Assembly: GCA_010909165.1 (NCBI GenBank)
Contig: VJWM01000063.1
Location: 1,426,001-1,490,000 of the forward strand
Length of the DNA stretch: 64,000 bases
Direction of reading: 5' to 3'
From: Anthoceros angustus
Lineage: Eukaryota; Streptophyta; Anthocerotopsida; Anthocerotales; Anthocerotaceae
This document shows positions 1 to 9,439 of this stretch, piece by piece. The notes under the pieces were generated by a model, which worked only from the letters and a program-made list of their open reading frames with translations, was not told the DNA's origin and did not search any database. The translations under genes and the position numbers were made by a program. Each line of letters begins with the position of its first letter. Position 1 is the first letter of the stretch.

Positions 1-2013
1 AAAGGTGGAGTGGGTTATCTCTATCGCCATCTCCAGCGAGAGGGCTGAGAGAGGCCAGCAATCCACCCGCCTTGTCGATGAATGTAAAACAGCTGTTGCA
101 TCACTGGCCATGCTAAATTTGCAGTCCAAGCGACTTTTGCTTTTGCTTTAGGAAAAGGTGGTCTCACGAAGGATGACGAATGAACTGCACGACGGTGTCC
201 CTGGATGATCACCATGACAGGTTCTGAAGTAGGCAAACAGGCTGCTCAGCAAGCATCAATGTCAGAGCGATGTCGTAAAACACGGCGCTCCGCTCCATGC
301 TTCTCGACACGTCGGTGGCGGCTCCAGAAGGAGGACAAAGCGAACTCATTGCAGGTGGTCCAATCAGGTCTGATCCAGCGCCCCTGTATTGATTTCCTCG
401 AGGCTCGCAAACCTAAAATTGCACCATGCGAGAAAAGAAACATCCCGAGATTTGATAGGGCGTCGCAGGTTTGAGACTGGCATGGGCCATTCATTCCTTC
501 ACAATTCCTCCCAAGAATTAGAGTGCTGATGACTATTTTTGGGCTTACTAGGGTTGAGCGAACTGCGAGCCGCGGCTACCAGCTGAACCAGCTCACACAG
601 GGGGCCAGAAAACGGTTCAAGCAATCCAGCATATCCGATTTTCACCACCTCGGGCAAGCTCTGCAAAACCTTTTCCACATCATATCAAATTGTGGGGAAG
701 CCCCTGAAATGAGGAAAACCACCAGAGAACCTAGAATGTGCAGCTCTGCAGTGCAGGATACTGCTCAACATTTCAGTGCAATCCAGTTACACTCCGGCGC
801 CGTTTCGGCCCCTTTACCATCTTGTTCTGTTTGGCTGAGTGATGTTTAGCGCCATCTCCTGAACGTCATGCAGATTGCTGTCAGAAGATCGACCGAGTAG
901 CGGTGGAGGAAGGTGATTGCACCAGGCTGTGGAAAATTCCGAATGAATTGGACGAGGCCTATTGGCTGGGGTGGGGCGCAACTGCTAACCCGCCATGCCA
1001 TTCCCGTGCGGAACCGGTGATGGCTCCGGTTACTCTTAATGTTACTATTATTCGGTTCATCCCCGGCTCCAGTTTACGGATCAGACAGAATCAGGTCTCG
1101 CACAGAGGCACAGTTGCACAACTTCTGTGCAGGCCCTGGGTTCGTGTCAACCTCAATCTGTCAACTGCAAGCCTCGAAAATATATTCAGTCGGTTGGAAT
1201 AATAGTAACATTAAGAGATGTCACAACCCAATTTCTCCGACTCAGGAACGGTGAACACCGGAGGAGACACTACCATTCTCAATTCTCAAATCTGACTGAG
1301 CGAGTCGACTCCAATCAAATCCGACTTCACGACCGGCTTACACACCTGCAGGTCAGGCACTTGAGGCGCGACATTTCTGAGCACCATTTTGCTTGCCTCA
1401 AATGTAACCGTTCGCAACCCATGAGATTGTAATCACCCATGGCAGAACACTCAGATAAGCCATACGATTGACAGATGGCTTTGGCCACGGTTCCCAAACT
1501 TCTGAAGCAAACCATGCCCGGAAAGCTGCCCGATTGTAGCTGGGATAGAACCCCTATACAGTCCCTGCACACCCATCTGCAGCAGTGCTCATATAAGCTC
1601 GCTGCACTGAGGGTTGACGTCTGGACTCTTGTCTGCACAAACATACCCATGAATCAGGATCATGAAGGAAAATTTGATACAACAGCAGGCAGCAATGCCA
1701 GTAGTTTGGGAGTGGGAAAAACTGCAGGGAACTCAAAAGGCCAATATAAGAGTCCATTGACTCTAGTAACACCCGCCCACTCAAAAAAGTTAGAGAACGG
1801 AGTCACAACAACACTGGACGATCAATGAAAGTATCCAACTTGCCTTTAGATTGTGAAAGGCTGAGAATGTGCTTCAAAAGTGCCTTCAAGGGGTCAACTA
1901 GATGCAACACACAAGTTGACAGAGCACAGGCAAGACCACCAGCCAGGGCTGCCTTCAGCACACTTCCTGCGCCTTAAGATTGCCTTGGAAGACGGGTCTG
2001 TTTGCCATAGTCC
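1..2013. other. Unassigned 5' segment, no gene recognised
   Basis: This stretch has only short open frames (up to about 117 codons) on both strands. None shows a domain, signal peptide or motif that I recognise. The frames overlap on opposite strands and have no flanking splice pattern I could support. It may contain the 3' UTR of the B''-like gene (which ends at 2014 on the minus strand) and intergenic DNA. Confidence 0.4.
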
Positions 2014-3168
2014 TTAATAACTGAACATGGGCACGGGAGGGGAATCAGGAGGCTCTAATTCGCTAACCCCAGGCTCCGGGAAGGCCGAGACGTAAGGCAG
2101 ATTGTCTTCAGGCACTCCTGCACTGTCCTGGCCATTCTCCACCTGCTCTTCTCCATCAGGAACATCTCCGTCCACTACCTCATTCTCTCCATCCCCGTCC
2201 ATTCCAGGCTTCCTGTCCGAAGCGGCAGCAACCTCATCTGCTGCATCATCTTCCACGCGCACTTCATCCGGCTTCATCGTTGCATCACCTCCATCAAGCA
2301 CATCCTCCACTTCATCCACGGGCTGGGGCATCAACATCTCAACCAGCTCGTGGTGATACACAGGTCCCCGGGACGTGCAATTCAAGGCGTCATCCAGGCG
2401 GCGAGGATTCAGCTTCTCCTCAATCTTGTACTTGGCCTTCACCTGCCGCCGTGTCCGACCAGGGAACAGGTGCTCGATCAAGCCGAAATCGGTCCCGAAC
2501 TGCTCCAACGCCTTGAAGAACCTATCAGTCTCCTCAGGCTTCCACCTGTCCACCTTCACGCGGTTGCTGTAGCTGTGGTAGTTCAGCTTGGACACATTCT
2601 CCTCCACCCTGGTGTACCCTTCCCCGTTCCGGCCCTCGGTGGCGTGAGACGATATCACCAGGCTCTCCTCGTTGATCACAATTCTTCCATCAACCACCTG
2701 CACCTGCGGAGCCGCCACAGCCACAGCCTCCACCCGCTGCCGCTGCCCATTCCTGGCTTCTTGCGCCACCAGCCTGTGCGCCGGCGCCTTCTTGGCAGGA
2801 TCGTTTTTGGCCTTGAGCCTCTCCAGTGCCTCTGCACGCCATATCAGGTCGCTCATTTTCATCCTCTGCGGGTCCACACCTTCCGCCTCCATCTGCTTCA
2901 ACATCTCCCGCGTGCCCATCCTCTTCCGCTTCTTCGTCCCGCTATTCTTCGCCGTGGCCTGCTTCTCCTCAGCAGCTGGCTCTGCTTCCTGGCTGGGAGC
3001 AGGCTGGCCGCCTCCAGCAGGCCGCACCTCTCTCGCATCCCTCTCCCTTTCAGCATTCCGTTGCGCTGCTGCCGTCATAGACCTTGTCACGCGCACAGGG
3101 TACTTCTTCCTTCCTGCCGCTGCCGCTTCTTCCGCCGGGGCAGAAGCCTCCATCCTCCTCCTCCACAA
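2014..3168 (-). CDS. BDP1: TFIIIB subunit B'' (BDP1-like), SANT/Myb domain protein
   Basis: Uninterrupted 384-codon frame without introns. The N-terminal ~200 residues are basic and low in complexity, with KKRKRM near residue 80 as a possible nuclear signal. Residues about 205-260 form a SANT/Myb fold of the type found in the TFIIIB B'' subunit, including VDRWKPEETDRFFKALEQFG followed by FPGRTRRQVKAKYKIEEK. The C-terminal third is very acidic. B'' joins TBP and BRF1 to recruit RNA polymerase III at tRNA and 5S genes in the nucleus. The protein is shorter than animal BDP1, as usual in plants. I took the most upstream Met; a second Met at residue 6 is an alternative start. Frames on the opposite strand mirror its GC-rich codons. 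Other SANT proteins are possible, but the RRQVKAKYK segment favours B''. Confidence 0.85.
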   Translation of the reverse strand: MWRRRMEASAPAEEAAAAGRKKYPVRVTRSMTAAAQRNAERERDAREVRPAGGGQPAPSQEAEPAAEEKQATAKNSGTKKRKRMGTREMLKQMEAEGVDPQRMKMSDLIWRAEALERLKAKNDPAKKAPAHRLVAQEARNGQRQRVEAVAVAAPQVQVVDGRIVINEESLVISSHATEGRNGEGYTRVEENVSKLNYHSYSNRVKVDRWKPEETDRFFKALEQFGTDFGLIEHLFPGRTRRQVKAKYKIEEKLNPRRLDDALNCTSRGPVYHHELVEMLMPQPVDEVEDVLDGGDATMKPDEVRVEDDAADEVAAASDRKPGMDGDGENEVVDGDVPDGEEQVENGQDSAGVPEDNLPYVSAFPEPGVSELEPPDSPPVPMFSY

Positions 3169-3550
3169 CTCCTGCTCCTAAAATCTGGTTTGATCTCCTC
3201 TTTCCGCACGAGGAGCACACATTCTATAGGATCAGAAACGATCGATTCCAATCCAAAGAACAAACCTCGCGGAAACCTGCTCAAGCTCAAGCTCCATGAT
3301 CCAACAGCGTGAGGTGATTACACCTATTTATACCACTGCCCCAACTCCAGCAACTGCGAGGACAACGGATTTCGGGAACTGCTAAAACCATCTCGCGTCC
3401 TTCCATCTTTGTTTCCCAGTCAAGCAAAATTTGCGTCATGCACAATACAAGTATAGAATCTTCTCAACAGAGTGCCTGTCGATAGATAATTCTGGAAAGG
3501 TGGGTGTTTGTTGAAGTCTACCGCTTTCAGGTTTGCTGTCAGCATGCCAC
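3169..3550. other. Presumed 5' leader and promoter of the B''-like gene
   Basis: Sequence upstream of the minus-strand BDP1-like start. I see no convincing TATA box or coding exon. The opposing open frames here are short and overlap the 39-bp repeat next door. Confidence 0.3.
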
Positions 3551-4111
3551 AGTCGGATGGGTTCTCGCACACTCCACTGTGCTCGCTTCTGCCGGATGGG
3601 TTCTCGTGCAGTCCACTGTGCTCGCTTTTGCCGGATGGGTTCTCGTGCACTCCACTGTGCTCGCTTCTGCCGGATGGGTTCTCGTACACTCCTCTGTGCT
3701 CGCTGAAGAGGAAAAGGTTGTGGTACCAGTACTAGTGTTCAGGGACCAGATTAGCCGGATCAAAAATGGGAATGCACTGTTGTGTCTGCGTGCCTCCTTA
3801 AATGCAGACTGGGAAGCTCGTTCGTGCTCAGATTCAAGCAAGAGGTCTGGAATCGGATTTAGGGTTCTTCTGTGCTTCTGGCCAGCTGCTGCGCAGACCA
3901 AACAAGTTGGCAGAAGACACCCCTGCTCAAGGATATGTTCTTTCTGCAGCGCAGACCTGGGGCATCTCCGTTTTGACAAAGTCAAGCCCGGCAGATCACA
4001 AGATCGATACAGCAGTTCTATAAGTACCTGGAGCCTGGCCTCGATGTGATAACACTGAAGCCAACGGGAAGCCACCTGCACATTACCCATCACCGCACCG
4101 GGAAGGGACAA
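3539..4111 (-). other. Open frame of 190 codons spanning the 39-bp repeat, function unknown
   Basis: The minus-strand frame reads into the tandem repeat, which supplies its last 50 or so residues (repeated STVECTRTHPAEA). The first 130 residues match nothing I recognise and are rich in Leu, Arg and Cys. Because the repeat has a 39-bp period, an open frame is expected here by chance. Treat it as a possible but unsupported gene. Confidence 0.2.
3552..3705. repeat. 39-bp tandem repeat, 4 copies
   Basis: Four head-to-tail units starting at about 3552, 3591, 3630 and 3669, each containing GGATGGGTTCTCG...GTGCTCGCTT. The 39-bp length is a multiple of three, so all frames stay open through it. The minus-strand reading repeats a 13-residue unit (NPSGRSEHSGVHE in one frame), and the plus strand reads GWVLVHSTVLASA. 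The long open frames around it are probably a consequence of the repeat. Confidence 0.9.
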
Positions 4112-4692
4112 GGGCTTCCAGACCCATGCCCTGCTTGGAATCGTTGACTAGCTAGTTCTTCTTCATTCTTACGGTCGACCCTTACAACTGCAACCACCAG
4201 CTGCGAATCGATGCACACGATACCCATCCCTTACAACAATGTCTCTCTTTTCAACCCTTGACATGATCTCCGTGGAACTGTGGCAGTCACTGCACATGCG
4301 TAGATTCTTCGTTACCACCAGAGGTGTCCCACCGGAGTGTTCAAGAGACCAAACGCCAGAGCTAGCTTCTCAGCATGCCCACAAAGCATCTTCCTTTTCC
4401 TTCTCAGACAGTGGCTTCAGCACCAACTCTGTGTGAGGCACGTGGCCTCCTTCCTGCTTCAGACGTGTACTCATGCTCTCTACCGAGAGCAATATCATCT
4501 CTGTTTTCTCCCACCACAAATGTATGTACCTGCTTCTCACCTCAATGGTGCCACTGCAGGTTTCTTGTTAGCTCCTGCCACCATTCTCTGTGTTTCAATC
4601 CTGTCTACATCGGTCCACCTACCTGCATCTGCATAGGCATTGGCCATGAGCACATACGCCGATGCACCCTGAGGTCCAGCCTAACAATGCTT
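4112..4692. other. Unassigned interval, possibly 3' flank of the PPR copy
   Basis: No recognisable coding sequence. It lies directly 3' of the minus-strand PPR reading frame and may hold its 3' UTR. Confidence 0.3.
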
Positions 4693-6744
4693 TCAAAACA
4701 CCATCGCCCTCTCTATATCCCCGTGACTCTTGCAGGAACTAAGCAAAGACGTCAACCCCACAGCATTGCTTTGGCTCCCACATGATAATAGCATGTTCTC
4801 TGCCTCATCTAAGTGACCTGCACGCCCAAGAAGATCAATCATGCAATTGTAATGCTCAATAGTAGGTTTGATGCCATGCTGTTCAGCCATGGAATCAAAG
4901 TGCTTGACCCTCATGGACCAGTCCTCATGACTGCATGCTAAAAGGCAAGTAAAGTAGCATCATCAGGCTGAATACCGGCAACTAACATCTCCTCAAAACA
5001 AGCTAGAGTGACCTTCATCACAAGCACCATACCCAGATATCAGGGCATCCATGTCACCACATCCTTGTGGCCAAGCTGTCAAAAACCTGGCGTGCATCTT
5101 CCAGTTCACCACATTTTGCATACATGTCCACCAGGCAGTGCCCACCAGTATGTTATCCAGCAGTCCTCTTCCACAATCTGAGTGCAGCTGCCTGCCCTTC
5201 TGTAAGGCACCAGTGCTTGCACAGGCCTTCAGAAGGCAAGCAAAAGTAACATGGTCAGCCAAAATCAGGCCCTCCTGCTCCATTTGTCCATACAACAAGC
5301 GCCTCTTGGCTGCTGTGCATACCCAGCTATCAGGGCCGTCCATGTCACCACATTTTTTGAGGCCAAGCAGTCAAAAACCCCCTGTGCATCTCATTTCTCC
5401 ACATTTTGCATACATGTCCACCAAAGAGTTGCCCAACACCATGTCATCTAGCAGTCCTCTTTTCACAATTTGAGAGTGCAGCTGCCTGCCCTTCTGTAAG
5501 GCACCAACGCTTGCACAGGCCTTCAGAAGGCCAGCAAAAGTAACATGGTCAGCCACAACTAGGCCCTCCTGCTCCATTTGTCCATACAGAACAAGCGCCT
5601 CTTGGCGAGCCCTTGCTGTGCATACCCAGCAATCAGGGCATTCCATGTCACCACATCCTTTGTGGCCAAGCTGTCAAAAACCTGGCGTGCATCTTCCAGT
5701 TCACATTTTGCATACATGTCCACCAGGCAGTGCCCACCACAAGTTGTCTAGCAGTCCTCTTGACAATCTGTGAGTGCAGCTGCCTGCCCTTCTGTAAGGC
5801 ACCAGTGCTTGCACAGGCCTTCAGAAGGCAAGCAAAAGTAACATGGTCAGCCAAAATCAGGCCCTCCTGCTCCATTTGTCCATACAGAACAAGTGCCTCT
5901 AGACGAGCCCTTGCTGTGCATACCCAGCAATCAGGGCATTCCATGTCACCACATCCTTGTGGCTGCTGTCAAAAACCTGGCGTGCATCTTTCAGTTCGCC
6001 ACATTTTGCATACATGTCCACCAGGCAGCACCCACGAGCAAGTTGTCTAGCAGTCCTCTTTGGACAATCTGTGAGTGCACCTGCCCTTCTGTAAGGCACC
6101 AGCGCTTGCACAGGCCTTCAGAAGGCAAGCGAAAGTAACATGGTTAGCCAAAATCAGGCCCTCTTGCTCCATTTGTCCATACAGAACAAGTGCCTCTAGA
6201 CCGAGCCCTTGCTGTGCATACCCAGCAATCAGGGAATTCCATGTCACCACATCCTTTGTGACCATGCTGTCAAAAACCCGGCGTGCATCCTCCAGTTGGC
6301 CACATTTTGCATACATGTCCACCAGGCAAGTGCCAAGAAACAAGTTAAGAGGGATGCCACTGTGCAACACATCACAGTGTACTTTTCTGCCAGAATCCAA
6401 GTCAGCAGCAACTGCACAAGCTTGAATGGCAGCTGCAAAGACATGAGCATCCGCCTTCACACCCGACCTACGCATCTCATGGTACAGTTGTATGGCCTCA
6501 GCAGGTTTCCCATGTTTAGCATGCGCGGAGATTATGGAAACCCACATGAAGGCATCTGGTTTGCCAACCCTGGTGAGCACATCCATGGCCTCTTGAAGCC
6601 TACCTGCACCCGCATACATGCGCAAGATATGGTTTCCTAAGTATACATTCGTCTGGTACCCAAGTTTGACAATAAGCTCATGAACTCGTTGCCCCACAAC
6701 CAAATCCTTCTTAGCTGCACACAGGCTTTCAAAACACCGGATCG
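4693..6744 (-). pseudogene. PLS-class PPR gene body, 5'-truncated tandem copy (copy A)
   Basis: Read on the minus strand, this opens with LVVGQRVHELIVKLGY, runs through PPR motifs ([46 protein letters not shown]) and ends EHYNCMIDLLGRAGHLDEAE...SSCKSHGDIERAMVF-stop. PPR proteins bind organellar RNA for editing, splicing or stabilisation. About five blocks of ~101 residues (about 300 bp each) are nearly identical. The C-terminus stops at the start of an E-like region; no E+ or DYW domain is present. It lacks the N-terminal PDF region of its neighbour and starts inside what is an internal motif there. Several 1-7 base length changes break the frame. Some fall at CTG/CAG or CG sites and could be assembly error, so a functional gene is not excluded. 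Confidence 0.75.
4960..6260 (-). repeat. PPR triad repeat, five ~300-bp blocks (copy A)
   Basis: The plus-strand landmark CATGTCACCACA recurs at about 5050, 5341, 5645, 5941 and 6240, a spacing of 291-304 bp that equals one P-L-S triad. The blocks encode [48 protein letters not shown] and [20 protein letters not shown]. Near identity between blocks points to recent duplication or conversion within the gene. Confidence 0.8.
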
Positions 6745-9049
6745 CCCTCTATATCCCCGTGACTTTTGCAGGCATTCAGCAAAGACGTCAACCCCACAAC
6801 ATTGCTTTGGCTCACATGATAATAGCATGTTCTCTGCCTCATCTAAATGGCCTGCACGCCCAAGAAGATCAATCATGCAATTGTAATGCTCAATAGTAGG
6901 TTTGATGCCATGCTGTTCAGCCATGGAATCAAAGTGCTTGCGACCCTCATGCACCAGTCCCTCATGACTGCATGCTAAAAGGCAAAGTAGCATCATCAGG
7001 CTGAACACCGGCATCTAACATCTCCTCAAAACAAGCTAGTGCGTGACCTTCATCACAAGCACCACAGATATCAGGGCCGTCCATGTCACCACACTTTTTG
7101 TGGCCAAGCTGTCAAAAACCCCTCGTGCATCTTCCAGTTCGCCACACTTTGCATACATGTCTATCAGGCAACTGCCTACCAGTATGTTATTTAGGAGTCC
7201 TCTTTCCACAATCTGTGAGTGCAGCTGCCTGCCTTTCTGTAAGGCACCAGTGCTTGCACAGACCTTCAGAAGGCAAGCAAAAGTGACATGGTTAGCCAAA
7301 ATCAGGCCCTCTTGCTCCATCTGTCCATATACAACAAGCGCCTCTTGGCCAAGCCCTTGCTGTGCATACCCAGCTATCAGGGCCGTCCATGTCACCACAT
7401 TTTTTGAGGCCAAGCAGTCAAAAACCCCCTGTGCATCTCATTTCTCCACATTTTGCATACATGTCCACCAGAGAGTTGCCCAACACCATGTCATCTATCA
7501 GTCCTCTTTTCACAATTTGAGAGTGCAGCTGCCTGCCCTTCTGTAAGGCACCAACGCTTGCGCAGGCCTTCAGAAGGCCAGCAAAAGTAACATGGTCAGC
7601 CACAACTAGGCCCTCCTGCTCCATTTGGCCATACAGAACAAGCGCCTCTTGGCAGAGCCCTTGATTGGCATACCCAGCAATCAGGGCATTCCATGTCACC
7701 ACGTCCTTAGTGGCCAAGCTATCGAAAACCAGACGTGCATCTTTCAGTTCGCCACACTTCGCATACATGTCCACCAGGCAGTGCCCACCAGTATGTTATC
7801 CAGCAGTCCTCTTTGGACAATCTGTGAGTGCAGCTGCCTGCCCTTCTGTAAAGCACCAGCGCTTGCACAGGCCTTCAAAAGCAAAATGGGTTAGCCAAAA
7901 TCAGGCCCTCTTGCTCCATTTGTCCATACAGAACAAGTGCCTCTAGACCGAGCCCTTGCTGCATACCCAGCAATCAGGGAATTCCATGTCACCACATCCT
8001 TAGTGGCCAAGCTGTCAAAAACCTGGCGTGCATCTTTCACTGCGCCACATTTTGCATACATGTCAACCAGGCTGTTGCCCACAAACAAGTTAGGAGCCAT
8101 GCCACTGTGCAACACATCACAGTGCACTCCCCTGCCAGATTCCAAGTCCACCGCAAGTGCACAAGCTTGAAGCGCAGCTACAAATACGTGAGCATCCGCC
8201 TTCACACCTGAGCTGCGCATTTCATGGTACAGCTGTATGGCCTCATTAGGCTTCCCATGTTTCACATGTGCGGAGATTACGGAAAACCACATGAAGGCAT
8301 TTGGTTTTCCCACCCTGGTGAACACATCCATGGCCTCCTGTAGCCTACCTCCAGATGCATACATGCGCAATATATGGTTCCCCAAGTATGCATTTGACGC
8401 GTACCCAAGTTTCACAGTGAGATCATGAACTCGTCGCCCCAAAAACCAGATCCTTCCTAGCTGCACACAGTTTCAGCACAGTAAAACAGAGACTGAGAAA
8501 GGAGACAGTCTGCGCCAGAGATTCCAGGGCTCCAACGGCCTCAGAAGCTTCCCCTGCTGACATAACGTGCTCACGGTCACAGCCGTTATGACGCCCATTT
8601 CCGTCCCACGCCTGCCAGGCTCAGGCTTCTCCATGGGGCTCCACTTGGAGAGAGAGGAACCATGACCCATCTGCAAATCCAAGGAAACGAGCTCCTCATC
8701 CACCCAAGCTGGCTTGAACATGTTGTTTAACCACAGGACCTCGCCGGACCCTTTACGGCGGAAGTCAGGGGCACGGAACGTCTTCGTATCTCGCCTGTTA
8801 TCCCACCACAAGGTAGGGTCCAGAAAAAATTGCCTCCACAAGAGCTCCTGCTCCTGCCTACGACCATCGCTGGAGAATCCACCCGCACGTTTTCTCGGCA
8901 GTGGAAGTGCTGGGCTCTTTACAATGCTGCACCTGGTGGCTTGGTTGTTTCCCAGCGGTCGACTCCCTGAGATGAGATGAGCGGGAGTTCCTCGGATAAT
9001 TCCTGTACCCCCACCAATTTGTTGGGTACACGACGGATCCGGTTGCCAT
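6745..9049 (-). pseudogene. PPR gene with N-terminal OSB-type PDF motif (copy B), frame-broken
   Basis: The likely start is the ATG at 9049 (MATGSVVYPTNWWG). At about 8680-8860 the minus strand encodes LLWRQFFLDPTLWWDNRR, APDFRRKGSGEVLWLN and PAWVDEEL. This is the PDF motif of organellar single-stranded-DNA-binding (OSB) proteins, which also precedes PPR tracts in some seed-free plants. A first PPR motif follows in a shifted frame (GEASEAVGALESLAQTVSF), then RRVHDLTVKLGYASNAYLGN, four near-identical P-L-S blocks and the C-terminal EHYNCMIDLLGRAGHLDEAE. At 6745 it runs straight into copy A. At least three single-base shifts are needed, one in a GGGG run near 8437. An organellar RNA-binding role is inferred from the family. 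Confidence 0.75.
7075..8010 (-). repeat. PPR triad repeat, four ~300-bp blocks (copy B)
   Basis: The landmark CATGTCACCAC recurs at about 7080, 7389, 7690 and 7985. The block starting at 7389 is almost identical to the block at 5341 of copy A, sharing an unusual TTTTTTGAGGCCAAGCAG variant and a stop-producing ATCTCATTTCTCC site. That tracks the copy A/copy B duplication. Confidence 0.8.
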
Positions 9050-9115
9050 GCTGTGGCCATCATCCAAGCGCTGCTTTCGAGAGATAGGCCCACGACATAC
9101 TAGATACATATGTAG

Positions 9116-9421
9116 TTACGCCTTGGCAGGATGGCTAGTGATGAGGATGACATCTATGGAACCAATATCAAAACTAGAACACTGATTGCTAGACTTTGTG
9201 AAAGAAAGCATAGAGTCGTGATGTAGTAAACTAAGCTCCATTGACGGCAGCATTGGAGATGTTAACTTTTGGAGAATGGGTATGCCATTGTAGAAGACAA
9301 AGACATCAATGGAGACTTTATTAAAAAGAAGAGATGGAAACCTATCTACCCCGAACTGAACCGAGGAGGGCCAACCCACTAAAGGGCCAAGAGCCAGGGG
9401 GCTAGCCTCCGCAAATGCCAA
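9116..9421 (-). other. Open frame of 101 codons, unrecognised
   Basis: A single open frame between the PPR gene start and the retrotransposon relic. Its sequence (SPLALGPLVGWPSSVQFGVD...) shows no domain I recognise. It could be the 3' end of the retrotransposon relic or plain spacer. Confidence 0.2.
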
Positions 9422-9439
9422 CCCCGAAGCTACCTATCG

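Noticed and set aside
2350-3312. Long plus-strand frame (320 codons) opposite the B''-like gene
   Set aside because: It mirrors the GC-rich codons of the minus-strand gene, shows no domain of its own, and the minus-strand product is recognisable.
4693-9049. DYW or E+ editing domain at the end of the PPR genes
   Set aside because: Both copies stop shortly after the CKSHGDIE segment and no HxE or CxxC deaminase signature is present.
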